A stretch of DNA of 64,000 bases from Zopfochytrium polystomum (lineage: Eukaryota; Chytridiomycota; Chytridiomycetes; Chytridiales; Chytridiaceae): positions 477,124 to 541,123 of the forward strand of contig JAIVFJ010000018.1 in NCBI GenBank assembly GCA_025765615.1. The letters are read 5' to 3'. The translations under genes were made by a program, and so were the position numbers. This document shows, one piece after another, positions 54,801-64,000 of this stretch. The notes beneath the pieces were generated by a model that made no database searches, was not told the DNA's origin, and worked only from the letters and a program-made list of their open reading frames with translations. Each line of letters opens with the position of its first letter. Position 1 is the stretch's first letter.

Positions 54801-56980
54801 TCCAAGAAGATGGTGGTGGTGATGGTGATAGTGATGAAAGGTGGTTTGATGCTGAGGAAAACTATCAGGACAGCAGCCTTCTTCAGCCAAAAAGTATGAA
54901 ACTTCCTCCACAAAAATTTGAAGAGGCCACTGAAGATTTGCAAGGAGATGCATTTGAGAAGCCTGTGTCAACCACTCCATCCTTTTTACTTGATCAGACA
55001 CTTTTTGCTGAATTGCAAAAATTTCTTGTGCAACACGGACATCACTACTTGGAAGCATGCAGCTTGCTAGACTCACTCCATTTGGTGATTCCTGCCATGA
55101 CGAAGCTCCAGAGTCTTGCCACTATTCCTGAAAAGAAACGACTGTACACCCTGATGGAAGACATCAAAAGGGTTTTGCAAAAGTTTCTCATTCCACTCAG
55201 GGCATCTGCATTGCAAGTCTACTTCACAGCTGTTCCGTTCTCCCCAAGTGACTCTGAATTTTTTAAAACATTTGTTCAGAATGTGCCTGAGAGTGTGTCA
55301 TGCCCCATAGTTGCCAAGGGGCAACCAAAATCTTGGCCTTCCTGTTTGAATATTCTTGAGGGACACTCTGGCAATGTCACCTCTGCAGCATTCAGTCCTG
55401 ATGGGCTGTTTGTTGTGTCTGGAAGTGATGACCATACAGTCAGGATTTGGAATGCTTCCACTGGTCAGGAGCTGCATAAGCTGGAGGGACACACTTATTA
55501 TGTCAAATCTACAGCATTCAGTCCCGATGGGCAGTTTGTTGTGTCTGGAAGTTATGACAAGACAGTTAGGATTTGGAATGCTTCCACTGGTCAGGAGCTG
55601 CATAAACTGGAGGAACACTCTGGTTTTGTCGAATCTGCAGCATTCAGTCCTAATGGCCAGTTTGTTGTGTCTGGAAGTTCTAACGAGACAGTCAGGATTT
55701 GGAATGCTTCCACTGGCCAGGAGCTGCAAAAGCTGCAGGGACACTTGTATTCTGTCACCTCTGCAGCATTCAGTCCTGATGGGCAGTTTGTTGTGTCTGG
55801 AAGTACTGACAAGACAGTCAGGATTTGGAATGCTTCCACTGGTCAGGAGCTGCATAAGCTGAAGGGACACACTAGTTCTGTCCGCTCTGCAGCATTCAGT
55901 CCTGATGGGCAGTTTGTTGTGTCTGGAAGTAATGACAAGACAGTCAGGATTTGGAATGCTTCCACTGGTCAGGAGCTGCATAAGCTGGAGGGACACGATC
56001 GTGTTGTCTTCTCTGCAGCATTCAGTCCTGATGGGCAGTTTGTTGTGTCTGGAAGTATTGACAAGACAGTCAGGATTTGGAATGCTTCCACTGGTCAGGA
56101 GCTGCATAAGCTGGAGGGACACACTCAGTATGTCACCTCTGCAGCATTCAGCCCTGATGGGCAGTTTGTTGTGTCTGGAAGTTGGGACGAGACAGTCAGG
56201 ATTTGGAATGCTTCCACTGGTCAGGAGCTGCATAAGCTGGAGGGACACACTGATAATGTCAACTCTGCAGCATTCAGTCCTGATGGGCAGTTTGTTGTGT
56301 CTGGAAGTAATGACAAGACAGTCAGGATTTGGAATACTTCCACTGGTCAGGAGCTGCATAAGCTGGAGGGACACACTGGTGATGTCACCTCTGCAGCATT
56401 CAGTCCTGATGGGCAGTTTGTTGTGTCTGGAAGTGAAGACTACACAGTCAGGATTTGGAATGCTTCAACTGGGCAGGAGCTGCATAAGCTGGAGGGACAC
56501 TATGGTCTTGTCAACTGTGCATTCAGTCCTGATGGGGAGTTTGTTGTGTCTGGAAGTGAGGACGGGACAGTCATGATTTGGAATGCTTCAACTGGGCAGG
56601 AGCTGCATAGGCTGTTTGTTTTTTCATTCACAATGTCTTCTGGATTTAGTGCTGATGGGCAATATGTTCTTTTGAAGGACAGAAATGGCAAAAGTATATT
56701 CGTCAAGCTTAGAACAGCATTGCCTGTGGATAGAAGTGATATCACACTCAAAGGTCCAAGGCTGGCACACAATTTCAGTCCACGTAATGTGTCAGGAGAG
56801 CGACTGCAGAGTGAGGAACTGGTTCTTGAATCTGTGATTAGTGATGGTGTTTGGTTCATCTTCAATGTCACAAAAGTCTGTATCTGGCTTCCACCCGAAT
56901 TTTGTGGTATATTCCAGCTCCTCTCAAGACAAAATATGTTCACTTTAGGACCAGGCTTTTCTTCTGCTGTACAATTTTGA
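51879..56980 (+). CDS. TIR-NACHT-WD40 NLR-like receptor, intact
   Basis: Exons 51879-52112, 52159-52405, 52481-52553, 52606-52885, 52934-53193 and 53272-56980 give 1600 residues. The intron at 53194-53271 (AA^GTGCGT...CGCAG^G) is itself open, but splicing yields VMKIVTEAREVYSR. Residues 1-110: beta-grasp, PB1/ubiquitin-like (FVYNGLGRKIHIPTNTGF, ELVYVDSATSDAMVL). Ala/Pro linker. TIR about 185-330: IRISYRQ-type start ISYRQASEAGF, SGLFHSSVIILLCSDVSM, and NCLLEWELALQMKKERG with the conserved Glu rebuilt across intron 4. NACHT: GVAGVGKS near 460, VVLVVDALDECG near 560. Ten near-identical WD40 repeats (about 1060-1480) and a conserved tail follow. The likely model is a WD40 sensor, NACHT oligomerisation and TIR signalling. 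The function is inferred from architecture. Confidence 0.92.
55353..56613 (+). repeat. WD40-coding tandem repeat, ten 126-bp units
   Basis: Ten units of 42 codons with the frame AAFSPDGQFVVSGSxDxTVR and IWNASTGQELHKLEGH. Almost all differences fall in two spots: the three codons after LEGH plus the one after the following Val, and the codon after VVSGS (D, Y, S, T, N, I, W, N, E, E). Unit 10 lacks one codon. A decayed unit (FSADGQYVLLKDRNGKS) follows. Confidence 0.93.
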
Positions 56981-57181
56981 TCAGATAATGGCTTGGTCTC
57001 TTTGATTCTGTATTTTTTGCCCTTTTCAAAGGCAGTGTTGTTGAATTGGAAGAAAATAAAAATGAATGATTCCTTTGGTCAGTTGTGAGATTGTAAGTCC
57101 TTCTGCTGCATATTGCACCCAAATATGCATTACAAATCGTTCTCATTTCTTTTGTTTTTCCTTTTTACTTTACTGACTGAT
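56981..57181. other. 3' flank of WD40 receptor
   Basis: Short non-coding flank with AATAAA-type sequence near 57053 that could be a poly(A) signal. Confidence 0.4.
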
Positions 57182-57724
57182 TCAAAGATATCTTCTGTTT
57201 GCCACATCAATAAATTCCCACTTTCGCTCTATTCGTTGATTTGCCTTCTTCAAACTTGACCAGTCACTTTCATGCAATACTTTGTTATATTCTTTGCTCT
57301 TTTGTGATTCCTCCTTAAATGTGTGTTCTCCTTCTGCGCATCTTGTTGGAAAGTATCCTATTCTGATCCAACTATCTCTGTTTGTCCATCTTTCCTCAGA
57401 TAGTCCATCTGCGCAAAGTTCACAGTTATCAAATTCACACTCATTTTCATACCATCTTCAGTTTCATAGTCATTGTCAGTTTCTATTCTTTTTTTTTAAG
57501 TCCATTCTTGCTTTGTCTGTATTCCATTCCAGTTCTTATTTTCTCAGCTCATTTCCAGTCGCAGATCTAATTTCTTTGTCTACATATACATCATAACCCT
57601 GTCCTTCAAATATTATTTGAGCTTCACCTTCAATGTCAATGTAAAGTGATGCGTTATTGACAGCTTTAGGAAACCAGTTGTCATACCTGAAATAAATGTG
57701 ATCGCCACCATCAACTGCCTTTGT
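57182..57724 (-). pseudogene. Unknown antisense gene, copy 2, downstream part
   Basis: Minus-strand reading pieces: GGDHIYFRYDNWFPKAVN, YIDIEGEAQIIFEGQGYDV, VDKEIRSATGNELRK then a TAA where copy 1 has TTA. After frame changes come CEFDNCELCADGLSEERW, DSWIRIGYFPTRCAEGEH, SKEYNKVLHESDWSSLKKA and RIERKWEFIDVANRRYL, to a stop at 57182. The 5' part is separated by the insertion at 57725-59809 and continues at 59810. Family unknown. It lies tail-to-tail with the receptor. Confidence 0.5.
57718..57724. repeat. 7-bp target duplication CCTTTGT (left)
   Basis: CCTTTGT repeats at 59810-59816. Copy 1 of the locus (40536-40542, TCTTTGT) has one uninterrupted version. Confidence 0.7.
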
Positions 57725-59809
57725 GAGGACGACAGGCTGTTGAGCCTGCGACCTCAAATAAAAAGGGTATACCCTGCTTTTTTTAACTGATAACTTGTGA
57801 GGATTATCAATTTGACTTGACCAAACAACGTTTCATGAAAGTGACGTAACACAGCTGGACCCCATCTTTTATTATTTTCATGGGTTATCATTGTCCCTGC
57901 AAGCCGAACCACTGAGATTTGGACTGTCTCTTAGCCGCGGCCATGTATATTATTCATGTTATTATTACAAACTAAGTTACAGGCCAAATGGCTCAGGCCG
58001 CTCTGCACTACTGGCAAGAGGCCCTCTAGCTTAGTGGTATAGAGCGCTCCCTTTGATGGGAAAGGTGCTAAGTTTGAGGCATTCTGGCAGTCACGAACTG
58101 AATGATGCAGAAATGCTAAGTTCTGCACAATGACTAAGCCTTGCCCCCCTCACTTTTGGAAATGGATTAGGATGATGTGCTTCAGTGGGTAGAAGTACAG
58201 AGTCCAGGTGTACACAGAGCTAACACAGAGCTGCTACATAAGCTACCATGATGAAAGGCCTCATGAAAGGGTATGAGATCATAGGGTTTTTTCTCCTTTC
58301 TTTATTGATGATTTTTATTTATTTTTTCAATTAGTAGTTTATCTTGTTTTTCCTGTTTTTACTGTTTTATCTTTTATTTATTTTTTCTTTTGTGGCTGTG
58401 AGTGACTGTCTTCCTCTTTGCACCAATCAGCTCTCCCCATCTCCTCCATCTTTCTCGGCAACTGATGCCAAGAAATGCTCCGTGATATTCTGAGCTGTCT
58501 TCCTTGTTTGATGGCTCAGCCCCATTGTTTGGTGACTCACTCCTCCTCTCTCTTCTTTGTTTTATTTATTGTTTTGTTCTTTTGTATATGTTTTCCCTTC
58601 TTTTCCCCACCTTCCTCCTTCGCCCTGCTGATTCCAACCCCCTCCTATTTAAGCAGCCCACCCCCCATTCTTGTTGCCCCTTAGAACCTGTACCTGAAGT
58701 CTTCTTGCCTGCCCTTTTTCCTTCTCTGACTGTGTGTATGAGCTGGGGGTGGCAGTCCCCTGGTGTGTGACAAGAGAATTGGTTCTCTTGGCCATTTATG
58801 GCAGTGTGTTGGGTTCAAGTCCCAGTGCACCTCACCATTCTGCATACTGTTTAGGCTGGTCTGGGGTAGGAGCTACTTGATGATGGACGGTGGGAGGGTA
58901 AAACTGTGGTAGTGCCTCACCGGTTCCTGTCAATACATCGCTTCAAATCCAGGTCTCTCAGGGTGATATGAATGAGTTGGCTGGCCAGGTATTATGTGGT
59001 GGTATGGTCTCTCTGGTATTCCTCCCTGTTCCTGGTGATGGTTCCTTTGGCCTTTGGTGGGCCTGGTCTTTGCTGGGTTCAGACCGTCTTCCTTTCATGC
59101 TAATACCTGTGGTTGTCTTTGGTGTCTTCCTTGTGTGTGGGAGTGGGTATTGACCTTCCTTGCTTCTAAGACAGGTTAGTCTCTCTGGCTTGGTGAGGCA
59201 GAGGTCTGTCTCCTGGTAGGATGGAGCAAGAAGAGTCCCACTGTCTCCCACCCTGGTTGCACCCTCTCCCTTGGATTGAGTTGGAACACTCTCCTTGGAG
59301 TGAGACAAGTTGTGTCTGGTTCTGTTAAGTGGAAAACAGTTCTGATTTGGTTCAACAGGCACCTCTGCACACTAACTGTTCCTTGTGTCTGCCCTTTGTC
59401 TCTCCAACCCCCTCCAACTCAGGGTTTGACTTGTTGTTTATTTCTTTTGTTGTTTCTTTTGATGGGTTGTAGTGGCACTCCCCTTACCGATTCAGTCGGT
59501 TCTGTCTCTGGTCTAACTTGGCTTTGGCCTTGTGCCCCAGATGAAACACTTCTGCGTCTTGCACCAGAGGATTATGCTTTCTTTTGTGATTGTGTCTGTT
59601 TCATGCTTTGGTGTGAGAAACCCCTCTTTTGTGTTAGAGATTTATTTGTGTTTTTCTTGGGCATTTTAAGACTCCAAATGCACTTTCCTGTCTAGTGCCC
59701 CTAGACACCTTCCTTTTGCCCCTTTTCATTAGTCGTGATTGGTATTTAGGTCCATGCTCTAGTTTCCACCTATAGCCCTAGGTGAGGAGTTAGAGAGCAC
59801 AGTCTCACA
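57725..59809. mobile_element. 2.1-kb insertion with tRNA-like Pol III motifs, unclassified
   Basis: Present here and absent at the same place in copy 1, with 7-bp direct repeats at its ends. Near 58021-58075 a tRNA-like stretch has a good A box (TAGCTTAGTGGTATAGAG) followed by a weak B box (AGTTTGAGGC). At 58812-58822 GGTTCAAGTCC is a perfect B box with complementary TGGG/CCCA flanks. No transposase or RT ORF is visible; its open frames are short. It may be a SINE nested in another non-autonomous element. At 2.1 kb it is too long for a simple SINE. Confidence 0.5.
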
Positions 59810-59965
59810 CCTTTGTAACAGGCGTGTTTATTTCTTCTATTTTCCCAAGATGTTCTTCAAACCATGTTTCTGCACTGAACTCTTCATCCTTTTTGTCAAG
59901 ATCAACAACAACTAAATTGCATTTCATTCTGCAATAAATGCCAAAGTTTTTGGAGATATTTTTGG
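59810..59965 (-). pseudogene. Unknown antisense gene, copy 2, upstream part
   Basis: Reads KNFGIYCRMKCNLVVVDLDK and KKDEEFSAETWFEEHLGKIE then EINTPVTK, which joins across the insertion to AVDGGDHIYF. Homologous to 40545-40700. Its upstream end runs into telomere-like repeats at 59977, so the 5' end is lost. Confidence 0.5.
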
Positions 59966-59976
59966 CAGGGGCAGGA

Positions 59977-60006
59977 TTAGGGTTAAGGTTAAGGGTAAGG
60001 GTTAGG
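59977..60006 (+). repeat. Telomere-like tract 1
   Basis: TTAGGGTTAAGGTTAAGGG followed by TAAGGGTTAGG: degenerate TTAGGG units, with the G-rich strand on plus. Confidence 0.75.
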
Positions 60007-60650
60007 AAGGGGGGCGACAGGACGAAGAACTTGAAGGGGACCTCGACCCGACGCACGTGGGCGACGACGCTGTGTGACCGGTTGAAGGCTCAATGGCAGG
60101 GTGGGGCCAGAGCCTAGACTTGCCAGACTAGGTGGTGGTGTGGTGGAGGAGAAGGGGCTTGCTTGCTTAAGAGAGGGAGGCCCCCCCTATGAGGGTGACG
60201 GGGGCCTCGAGTGTTGGGCTTGTTGCTTGGTGTTTGAACTAGAGAAGTTTCTTGACCAGAGGGACTTTATTCAGCGTGAGCTTTCGGCTGTTTTGGCAGC
60301 CTCTTCAGACGCTTGAGTGAACAAAGAAAAACCAAGGGTTAAGAAACTTCAAACCAAAGGAACCAACAAGGGTGATTGCAACACTTGGGGTTTGAAAGCA
60401 AGCAAGGGATAGGGGATCAAGGGTAGGTTGCACTCACACACACACACACACACACAAAGAAAGATTAAAAGACAGCATCATACCTCAAACCAAATGTCAA
60501 GGGCACAGGGGACACTTTTGGGTTTGGAAGAGTTTCTGGCAAGGAGAGGGGTGAAAAGGGGGGGGCCCTGCCAGGCTTTATATACCCCCAGCCCAAGGGG
60601 GTCAAGCCATGGAAGGAAATGGAATGAATGAAACAGCAAAAAAGGAAAAA
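60007..60650. other. Subtelomere-like spacer
   Basis: Contains an open frame 60101-60316 (MGPEPRLARLGGGVVEEKGL start) without known domain and a (CA)n tract at 60433-60458. Otherwise nothing recognised. Confidence 0.4.
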
Positions 60651-61217
60651 GTGATTCCAAAGGTGATACCAAAGGTGATTCCAAAGGAGGGGTGATTCCA
60701 AAGGTGATTCCAAAGGAAAGGTGATTCCAAAGGTGATACCAAAGGTGATTCCAAAGGAGAAGTGATTCCAAAGGTGATTCCAAAGGAGAGGTGATTCCAA
60801 AGGTGATTCCAATGGTGATTCCAATGGAAGGGTGATTCCAAAGGTGATTCCAAAGGAGAGGTGATTCCAATGGTGATTCCAATGGTGATTCCAAAGGAGA
60901 GGTGATTCCAAAGGTGATTCCAAAGGTGATTCCAGTGGTGATTCCAATGGAAGGGTGATTCCAAAGGTGATTCCAATGGTGATTCCAATGGTGATTCCAA
61001 TGGAAAGGTGATTCCAAAGGTGATTCCAGTGGTGATTCCAATGGTGATTCCAATGGAAGGGTGATTCCAAAGGTGATTCCAAAGGTGATTCCAGTGGTGA
61101 TTCCAGTGGTGATTCCAATGGTGATTCCAAAGGGAAGGGTGATTCCAATGGTGATTCCAGTGGTGATTCCAGTGGTGATTCCAAAGGTGATTCCAAAGAT
61201 TCCAAAGAGATTCCAAC
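60651..61217. repeat. GTGATTCCAAAG minisatellite
   Basis: About 567 bp of 12-bp units GTGATTCCAAAG, GTGATTCCAATG and GTGATTCCAGTG, with occasional 5-base extensions (GAGAG, GAAGG). Long open frames through it (WNHHWNH, SPLESPLE types) are repeat artefacts. Confidence 0.95.
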
Positions 61218-61302
61218 CAAAAGAGGAAGAGATTCACCACAAAGGACCCCTCTGGGCGTCTGACACTGCCCAAAAAGGCAACTTCCATAAAAGGAAGGTG
61301 GT

Positions 61303-61383
61303 CACATGACCGCCATGTGACCAGTCACGTGACCCCCATGTGACCAGATCACGTGATCCCCACGTGACCCAGATCACGTGACC
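61303..61383. repeat. Cluster of CACGTGACC / CATGTGACC motifs
   Basis: Seven CAYGTGAY motifs in about 80 bp, spaced 11-15 bp. CACGTG is the E-box bound by bHLH factors such as Cbf1/Pho4 in fungi. Function here is inference. Confidence 0.6.
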
Positions 61384-61410
61384 CCCCTTCTAACGTGGCG
61401 CGAGGCGGAC

Positions 61411-61482
61411 GGTTAGAGGTTAGGGCGGTTAGGGTCAGGGTGGTTAGGGTCAGGGCCTTAGGGTTAGGGTTTAGGGTTAGGG
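61411..61482 (+). repeat. Telomere-like tract 2
   Basis: GGTTAGAGGTTAGGGCGGTT, then TTAGGGTCAGGG units and a clean TTAGGGTTAGGGTTTAGGG stretch. The G-rich strand is plus, ending just before the 3' end of the Penelope-like element. Confidence 0.8.
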
Positions 61483-61620
61483 CCAGTGGCGAAGGCGTCT
61501 AGAAAGAGGGGGTGTGGTGTGGAAGGGGCTGGAGGTTGAAAGGGAGCCAAGAGAGAGAGTGCGGTCGCAAAGTCCTTGGGATTGGTCCGTTCGAATTAGC
61601 AAAGAAATGCTGGATCGTCT

Positions 61621-63967
61621 TCAAGAAGGCCGATTGCTCTTGCGGCTGTCTTTGCGCTTTTTGGCAAAAGGCTGCCACTGACGCCAGGGATCTCGGTAAG
61701 GATCAGGGGGAGGACCCTTTGGCTTTGGTTTAGGGTCGAAGGGCGTCGGAGGCGGTGGTCTTGGAGGATCAAAGAGGTCCGGTGGCGGGCTCTGGGGCGT
61801 CACCGGGACTTTGGGGTCTCGAAGCTTTGTGAGGATCGAGCCGACGGACGGGTTGCTGCGTAGCGCAAGGACCATTCTTGGCGGATTTCTGTCCCAAATC
61901 TCATGGACTTGGTCCTCGTGGGTGTTGAGAACGGGTCCGATCTGAAGGGCCGAGACTTGGGGGGCGTGCCGGACGACAAAGGGGAGAACCTTGTCTTTGG
62001 GGCCGTCGGCGGGCGGGTGGAGCCACCGAGGCCTGTCTGCATAGCTGACTGAAGCGAAGATTGGCTCCAGGAACTTGCGTGGATAGCCCCGAGCTTGAAG
62101 TCGTTGGCGGAAAAGAGCTCGGGTGGCCAGGAAGGTTGATTCGGACGTTGAGTTGCGCACATACCGAATCAGTTCGCCGCGGATGAAGCCCCTCTTGAGG
62201 CTCGAGGGGTGGAACGAGGCCGGGCCAAGGTAGGCGTAGGTGTTGAGCGGTTTTTGGTAGGTGCTGAACACGAGGGAGGCTTCATCGCTGTCGTCGCTGG
62301 TGCGGCGTAAGTTAATGTCGAGGTCGAGGAAGGCGGCATGGGTGGTGCTGCGGTTGACTGTGAGTCGAAGTACACCGGGCCGTGAGGACGTGAGCAAGCC
62401 GTGAAGAAAGTCCACGTCGTCCGGTCCGCAGCAGAGGACCATGAAGAGGTCGTCAATGTACCTTCCGTACAGGGGGCAACGGATGCGTTTGTGCTGGTTG
62501 CTGATGATCCTGTAGACCCCGGGGACGGATTCAAAGACGGCGAACCCGTAGAGGTTTGCAATGACAACGGCCATGTTGGTGCCCATGGCCATGCCACCGC
62601 GCTGCCGGAAGACCGTTCCCTGAAAGCTGAAGGCGTTGGCGTCAAAAACCCACTGTATCAACTGAAGGATCTCGGGGCGGATGATGTCTCTGCCGTGATC
62701 ACGGAGCCAGGAGTTGAGGTTGTTGTTGAGAGATCGAATGACGTCTGCCACATGCATGTTGCCGTAAAAGTTTTCCACATCCATGGTGACGAGCAGGCAG
62801 TTTTCTGCTGGGAGAACTGGCACTTGGGTCTCGGCGATCTGAACGAGATGTCGAGAGTCTTTCAGGATGAAACGGGAGGCTGTCCACAATGGGCTGGAGC
62901 ACCGCGCAGATAATGCGCGAAGCGTTGGTGGTGATCCAGTTTGTCGAAGCGACGATGGGCCGAAGGGGGACAGCCAGGCCTGGACCGAGGTTGAGCATGT
63001 CGACGGGTTTGAGCTTGTGTATCTTGGGGAGGCAGTAAAAGGTCGGCACGGTGAACGACCTGAAGCCGTCGACAGAGTCTTGCAGAAGTTCCAGTTGCTG
63101 CCGAGTGAACCGGGAGCCATACTCCCTGACGAACTTGGTGACGAACGCCAGGTGTTTCCGGAAGAAGGCGGGAAGATCTGCTGGAGCCAGAACGGTGTAG
63201 TTGTCGCTCTGGAGGTGCTCGGTGACGAGTCTGTTGTAGTCGTCAGTGTCCAGGACGACCAAGCCGAGGTTCTTGTCTGCGGCTCGGAAGGTGAGGTTGC
63301 GCTGCTTGGCCAGCTTGTGGGCTAGGCGGAGCAGGGACCGACCGCGTTGCTGTTTCTTGTACAGTGGCGAAGCCTTGTCCAGGGGCTTGCTTTTTTGACA
63401 GTCGTCGAGCCACTTGAAGCTGCCGGTCAGGGCGCGGCGGATGGAGCGCGCGATTTCAAAGACGGGGACAGGTACGTTGTCCGGGGGCGGGTAGGACTTG
63501 GGCGCGGTGAACAGGCGAGGGTCAAAGTCCGGGTCGTCGGGCGTGTTCTGGTGACGGAACTGGACCGACAGACGGTGGGTGAACGAGTGAAGGGCTTCAT
63601 CGAGCTCGTCGTAGGTGAGCGGACGAGCGAAAGGGATGTGCTTGGAGCCGTGGGTGAGAAGCCTTTGAGTCTGGGGCGAGAGGGTGGCTGAAGAAAGATT
63701 GAAGAAGAGAGGTTTCTTTGTAGGAGGAGAAGAGGAAGAAGTTGAATCCACAGGGCCGGCGGTCTTGGTTGAGAGACGATATGAGGGACGTGTTCTGCAA
63801 GAGACTGAGATGCAGATGTCGCGATGCTGCTGCAGCCACCTCATTCTTGCCGGGTGGATTTTCTTCCTCTTTCTCCGCCGGATCCTTCGCCGCCTGAGAC
63901 TGGTCGTTTGTTTGTCTCGCGACCTTGCCGTCGTCCCTGCTGCTGCTGCTGCTGCCGGCGCTGCAAG

Positions 63968-64000
<33 letters not shown>
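61621..64000 (-). pseudogene. Penelope-like reverse transcriptase, one frameshift, 5' end outside window
   Basis: The frame is open to the window edge. From the N-terminal side: poly-Gln/Ala, a basic stretch (SLRRRRIRRRKRKKIHPARM, NLS-like), ADKNLGLVVLDTDDYNRLV, FYCLPKIHKLKP and LRPIVASTNWITTNASRI. The frame shifts near 62880 and continues DVENFYGNMHVADVI, RQRGGMAMGTNMAVVIANLY, the active site YGRYIDDLFMVL, FLDLDINLRR, STYQKPLNTYAYLGP and HPSSLKRGFIRGELIR. It ends in a Pro/Lys-rich tail at 61621. These are PLE hallmarks. No GIY-YIG endonuclease follows the RT. An N-terminal one beyond the window cannot be excluded. EN-lacking PLEs (Athena, Coprina) sit at telomeres, as the TTAGGG tract here suggests. 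Confidence 0.88.
63938..64000. repeat. CTG/TTG triplet repeat (poly-Gln coding on minus)
   Basis: GCTGCTGCTGCTGCTGCTG twice with a TTGTTGTTG break. In the PLE frame it codes poly-Ala then poly-Gln. Confidence 0.85.

Noticed and set aside
55298..56374. 358-codon minus-strand frame opposite the WD40 repeats
   Set aside because: It is the antisense of the WD40 units and repeats with the same period; the plus-strand WD40 protein explains it.
58021..58095. Functional tRNA gene
   Set aside because: A box is good but the B box and acceptor stem are degenerate and no clean cloverleaf forms by eye; more likely a tRNA-derived element.
60465..61288. Long minus-strand frames with SPLESPLE and WNHHWNH repeats
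   Set aside because: All three frames are open only because the 12-bp minisatellite lacks stops; no domain and no start context.
1..64000. CRISPR array or bacterial operon
   Set aside because: Introns, LINE, LTR and PLE elements show a eukaryotic genome; the tandem repeats present lack unique spacers.

Overview
The window is eukaryotic. Genes carry short GT-AG introns (about 30-80 bp), transposons are abundant, and TTAGGG-type telomere-like tracts lie near the right end. A degenerate tryptophan synthase beta pseudogene, a Tf1-like self-priming chromovirus, a LysM-CAP protein and compact introns fit a fungus. A TPR plus DUF4470-like locus (a family that includes flagellar dynein assembly factors) hints at an early-diverging zoosporic lineage. 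That placement is inference; no rRNA or marker gene is present.

The core is a cluster of NLR-like (STAND) immune-receptor genes of two related designs. Both have an N-terminal beta-grasp (PB1/ubiquitin-like) segment, a TIR domain and a NACHT NTPase. One design ends in ankyrin repeats (minus strand: an intact 7-exon gene at 27.9-31.8 kb and a broken paralogue at 8.5-16.9 kb). The other ends in ten near-identical WD40 repeats (plus strand: an intact 6-exon gene at 51.9-57.0 kb and a truncated TIR-only copy at 37.9-39.6 kb). Exon models for both intact genes sum to whole codon numbers (1189 and 1600 residues).

Layout: 0-8.45 kb, a LINE (minus) inserted into the ankyrin exon of the broken receptor. 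8.45-16.9 kb, that receptor, also split by a young 5.3-kb Ty3/gypsy chromovirus. 16.9-22.45 kb, flank with a TRP5-beta pseudogene and an F-box/LRR-like fragment, repeated at 31.8-37.45 kb. 23.6-25.1 kb, a decayed gag/LTR fragment and a DDE transposase remnant. 27.9-31.8 kb, intact TIR-NACHT-ANK gene. 37.45-40.8 kb, partial copy of the TIR-NACHT-WD40 locus. 41.4-43.0 kb, TPR/DUF4470-like gene. 44-46.6 kb, Tnp2 (CACTA-like) transposase. 48.3-49.2 kb, LysM/CAP secretory-type gene. 51.5-57 kb, intact TIR-NACHT-WD40 gene. 57.2-60 kb, an antisense unknown pseudogene split by a 2.1-kb insertion with tRNA-like motifs. 60-64 kb, subtelomere-like repeats and a Penelope-like reverse transcriptase without a visible endonuclease.

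The likely common theme is a fast-evolving receptor locus. Duplication, patchy homogenisation and transposon hits generate intact, truncated and dead paralogues, and the sensor repeats vary at their surface positions.
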